From the NCBI RefSeq assembly GCF_030131845.1, contig NZ_JASKYM010000010.1:1-64000 (forward strand): a stretch of DNA of 64,000 nt. Reading direction: 5' to 3'. Every line of letters starts with the position of its first letter. Position 1 is the first letter of the stretch. A program made the position numbers and the translations under genes. Of this stretch, positions 62,885-64,000 are shown one piece after another. The notes below the pieces were generated by a model. It had not been told where the DNA came from. It searched no databases and was given only the letters and a program-made list of their open reading frames with translations. This stretch comes from Romboutsia sedimentorum. Lineage in GTDB: Bacteria; Bacillota; Clostridia; Peptostreptococcales; Peptostreptococcaceae.

Positions 62885-64000
62885 CTATTTTTTTCTTACG
62901 TTAGCTTGCTCTATGTTTATTTTGTTACCTTTTATTTTTATGTCTTTCATTTTTTCTAATACTGCCTTTGCATTTTCCTTAGGAACTTCAACGAAAGTAT
63001 ATTTGTCATATATATCTATTGATCCAACTAATTTACCTGGGATTCCAGCTTCTCCAGCTATAGAACCTACGATATCTTTAGCCTGAACTCTTTGATTTCT
63101 ACCTACGTTTATGAATAGTCTAACCATTCCTTCTTGAGCTCCAGTAGATCCTCTACGTTCTCTACGCTCACCAGTACGTTCTCTACGCTCACCACGTTCT
63201 CTACGCTCTCTTGGCTTTTCTTCAACTATTTCTTGCTTATCTTCACCTAAAGCTAATTTTAAAAGTGCAGCAGCTACATCTACTGTACTATAATCTGCTT
63301 CAGAATCAGAACAGAAACTTTCTATCCATTGTAATTGCTTAGTTAAGTGACCAGCTTCTATAACTTCTTTAACTTGACTAAAGAATGCATTAACTTTCTT
63401 TTCTTCAACGTCCGCTATTGAAGGTATCTCATGCTTAACTAACTTAGTTTTGATGTATCTTTCTATATCTCTCATCTTTCTCATATCTTTACCAAATACG
63501 AAAGTGAATGATATACCGTTTCTACCAGCTCTACCAGTTCTACCGATTCTGTGTACATAGTACTCTTCATCTTGTGGTAAGTCATAGTTAAATACTGCTT
63601 CTACATCATCAACATCTATACCTCTAGCTGCAACATCTGTAGCTACTAATATATCTATTGTTCCACTTCTGAATTTATCCATAACTATATCTCTTTGAGT
63701 TTGCTTTAAATCCCCGTGTAGCGCATCTGCAAAGTATCCTCTAGCTTGTAAGTCACTAACTAATTCATCTGCTCCTCTTTTTGTGTTACAGAAAACAACA
63801 GATAATTTAGGATTGTAAACGTCTACTAATCTACATAATACTTCTAATTTATTAGATGATCTAGTTTCTATATAATGTTGCTTTATATTAGGAACTGTAA
63901 GCTCTTGTCTAACAACTTTTATATGTTGAGGATCATTTTGATATTTTTTAGTTAAGTCTAATATCCCCCTAGCCATTGTAGCTGAGAAGAAAGTAGTTTG
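62885..64000 (-). CDS. DEAD-box RNA helicase, C-terminal part (runs off window)
   Basis: The 371 visible residues start within motif III (FFSATMARG at the window edge). They hold the second RecA-like domain: SVVFCNTKRGADEL, ILVATDVAARGIDV, VHRIGRTGRAGR. A helical linker and an Arg/Glu-rich segment (RERRERGERRERTGERR) follow. A DbpA-type RNA-binding domain ends the protein (RLFINVGRNQRVQAKDIVG). This last domain binds structured rRNA in DbpA and is found in many Gram-positive DeaD proteins for ribosome assembly or cold growth. The Walker A and DEAD motifs lie outside the window. Confidence 0.9.
   Translation of the reverse strand, partial: QTTFFSATMARGILDLTKKYQNDPQHIKVVRQELTVPNIKQHYIETRSSNKLEVLCRLVDVYNPKLSVVFCNTKRGADELVSDLQARGYFADALHGDLKQTQRDIVMDKFRSGTIDILVATDVAARGIDVDDVEAVFNYDLPQDEEYYVHRIGRTGRAGRNGISFTFVFGKDMRKMRDIERYIKTKLVKHEIPSIADVEEKKVNAFFSQVKEVIEAGHLTKQLQWIESFCSDSEADYSTVDVAAALLKLALGEDKQEIVEEKPRERRERGERRERTGERRERRGSTGAQEGMVRLFINVGRNQRVQAKDIVGSIAGEAGIPGKLVGSIDIYDKYTFVEVPKENAKAVLEKMKDIKIKGNKINIEQANVRKK

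Overview
The window is strongly AT-rich, low-GC Firmicutes DNA. The evidence for a spore-forming clostridium, probably a member of the Peptostreptococcaceae (the family of Clostridioides difficile and Paraclostridium), is the spoIIAA-spoIIAB-sigF operon followed by spoVAA-AB-AC-AD-AE, a spore SASP, YunB, a SpoIVB-type protease, a BofC-like protein, the SCIFF peptide with its radical SAM maturase, and the order aspS-hisS-hemZ-MBL-dtd-relA-apt-recJ. The species cannot be fixed from this sequence alone. Most genes lie on the minus strand, as does the rRNA operon whose leader enters at the left edge. Replication therefore probably runs right to left here (inference). The few plus-strand genes are single or paired: thrE halves, SASP, a split TauE/SafE, a Cys-rich protein, an alpha/beta hydrolase, the SpoIVB-like protease and PBP1.

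Layout. 1-190: 16S rRNA 5' edge and rrn promoter (minus). 0.4-2.9 kb: two-part ThrE-type exporter, RseC-like protein, CsoR, SASP. 2.9-8.0 kb: two-permease ABC exporter with its own two-component system and a promoter carrying a clear dyad. 8.1-21.0 kb: aspS-hisS-hemZ; MBL hydrolase, dtd and relA; apt, recJ and a UbiB-like kinase. 21.0-30.5 kb: gamma-carbonic anhydrase and SCIFF maturase; an OmpR-type two-component system; rodA; a short MgtE behind a leader with a small ORF; an HD protein; murJ; the SCIFF peptide and a TIGR04086 membrane protein. 30.5-37.9 kb: cheV, yajC, tgt, PsiE-like, queA, ruvB, ruvA, ruvC, BofC-like. 37.9-47.7 kb: unknown small protein, secreted MBL hydrolase, 55-aa membrane protein, yebC, nadE, split TauE/SafE, YigZ, Nudix, HEAT protein with hflX, Cys-rich protein, Lit-like protein. 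47.7-54.6 kb: ABC-F ATPase, transposase remnant, alpha/beta hydrolase, zinc phospholipase-like protein, amidase, SpoIVB-like protease, YunB. 54.8-62.2 kb: PBP1 and the spoVA and spoIIA clusters. 62.15-64 kb: decayed molybdopterin oxidoreductase fragment and the C-terminal part of a DEAD-box helicase that runs off the window.

Functional themes are translation and quality control (AspRS, HisRS, Dtd, Tgt/QueA, HflX, ABC-F), stringent response and nucleotide salvage (RelA, Apt), recombination (RuvABC, RecJ), envelope growth (RodA, MurJ, PBP1, amidase, Lit) and sporulation. Nothing resembles a large unknown multi-gene system or a CRISPR array. The least explained items are small: a leader ORF plus hairpin before mgtE, a recurrent TCACG-N4-CGTGA palindrome, several unrecognised small membrane proteins, a Cys-tailed PsiE-like protein inside the queuosine operon, and dyads overlapping or abutting promoters.
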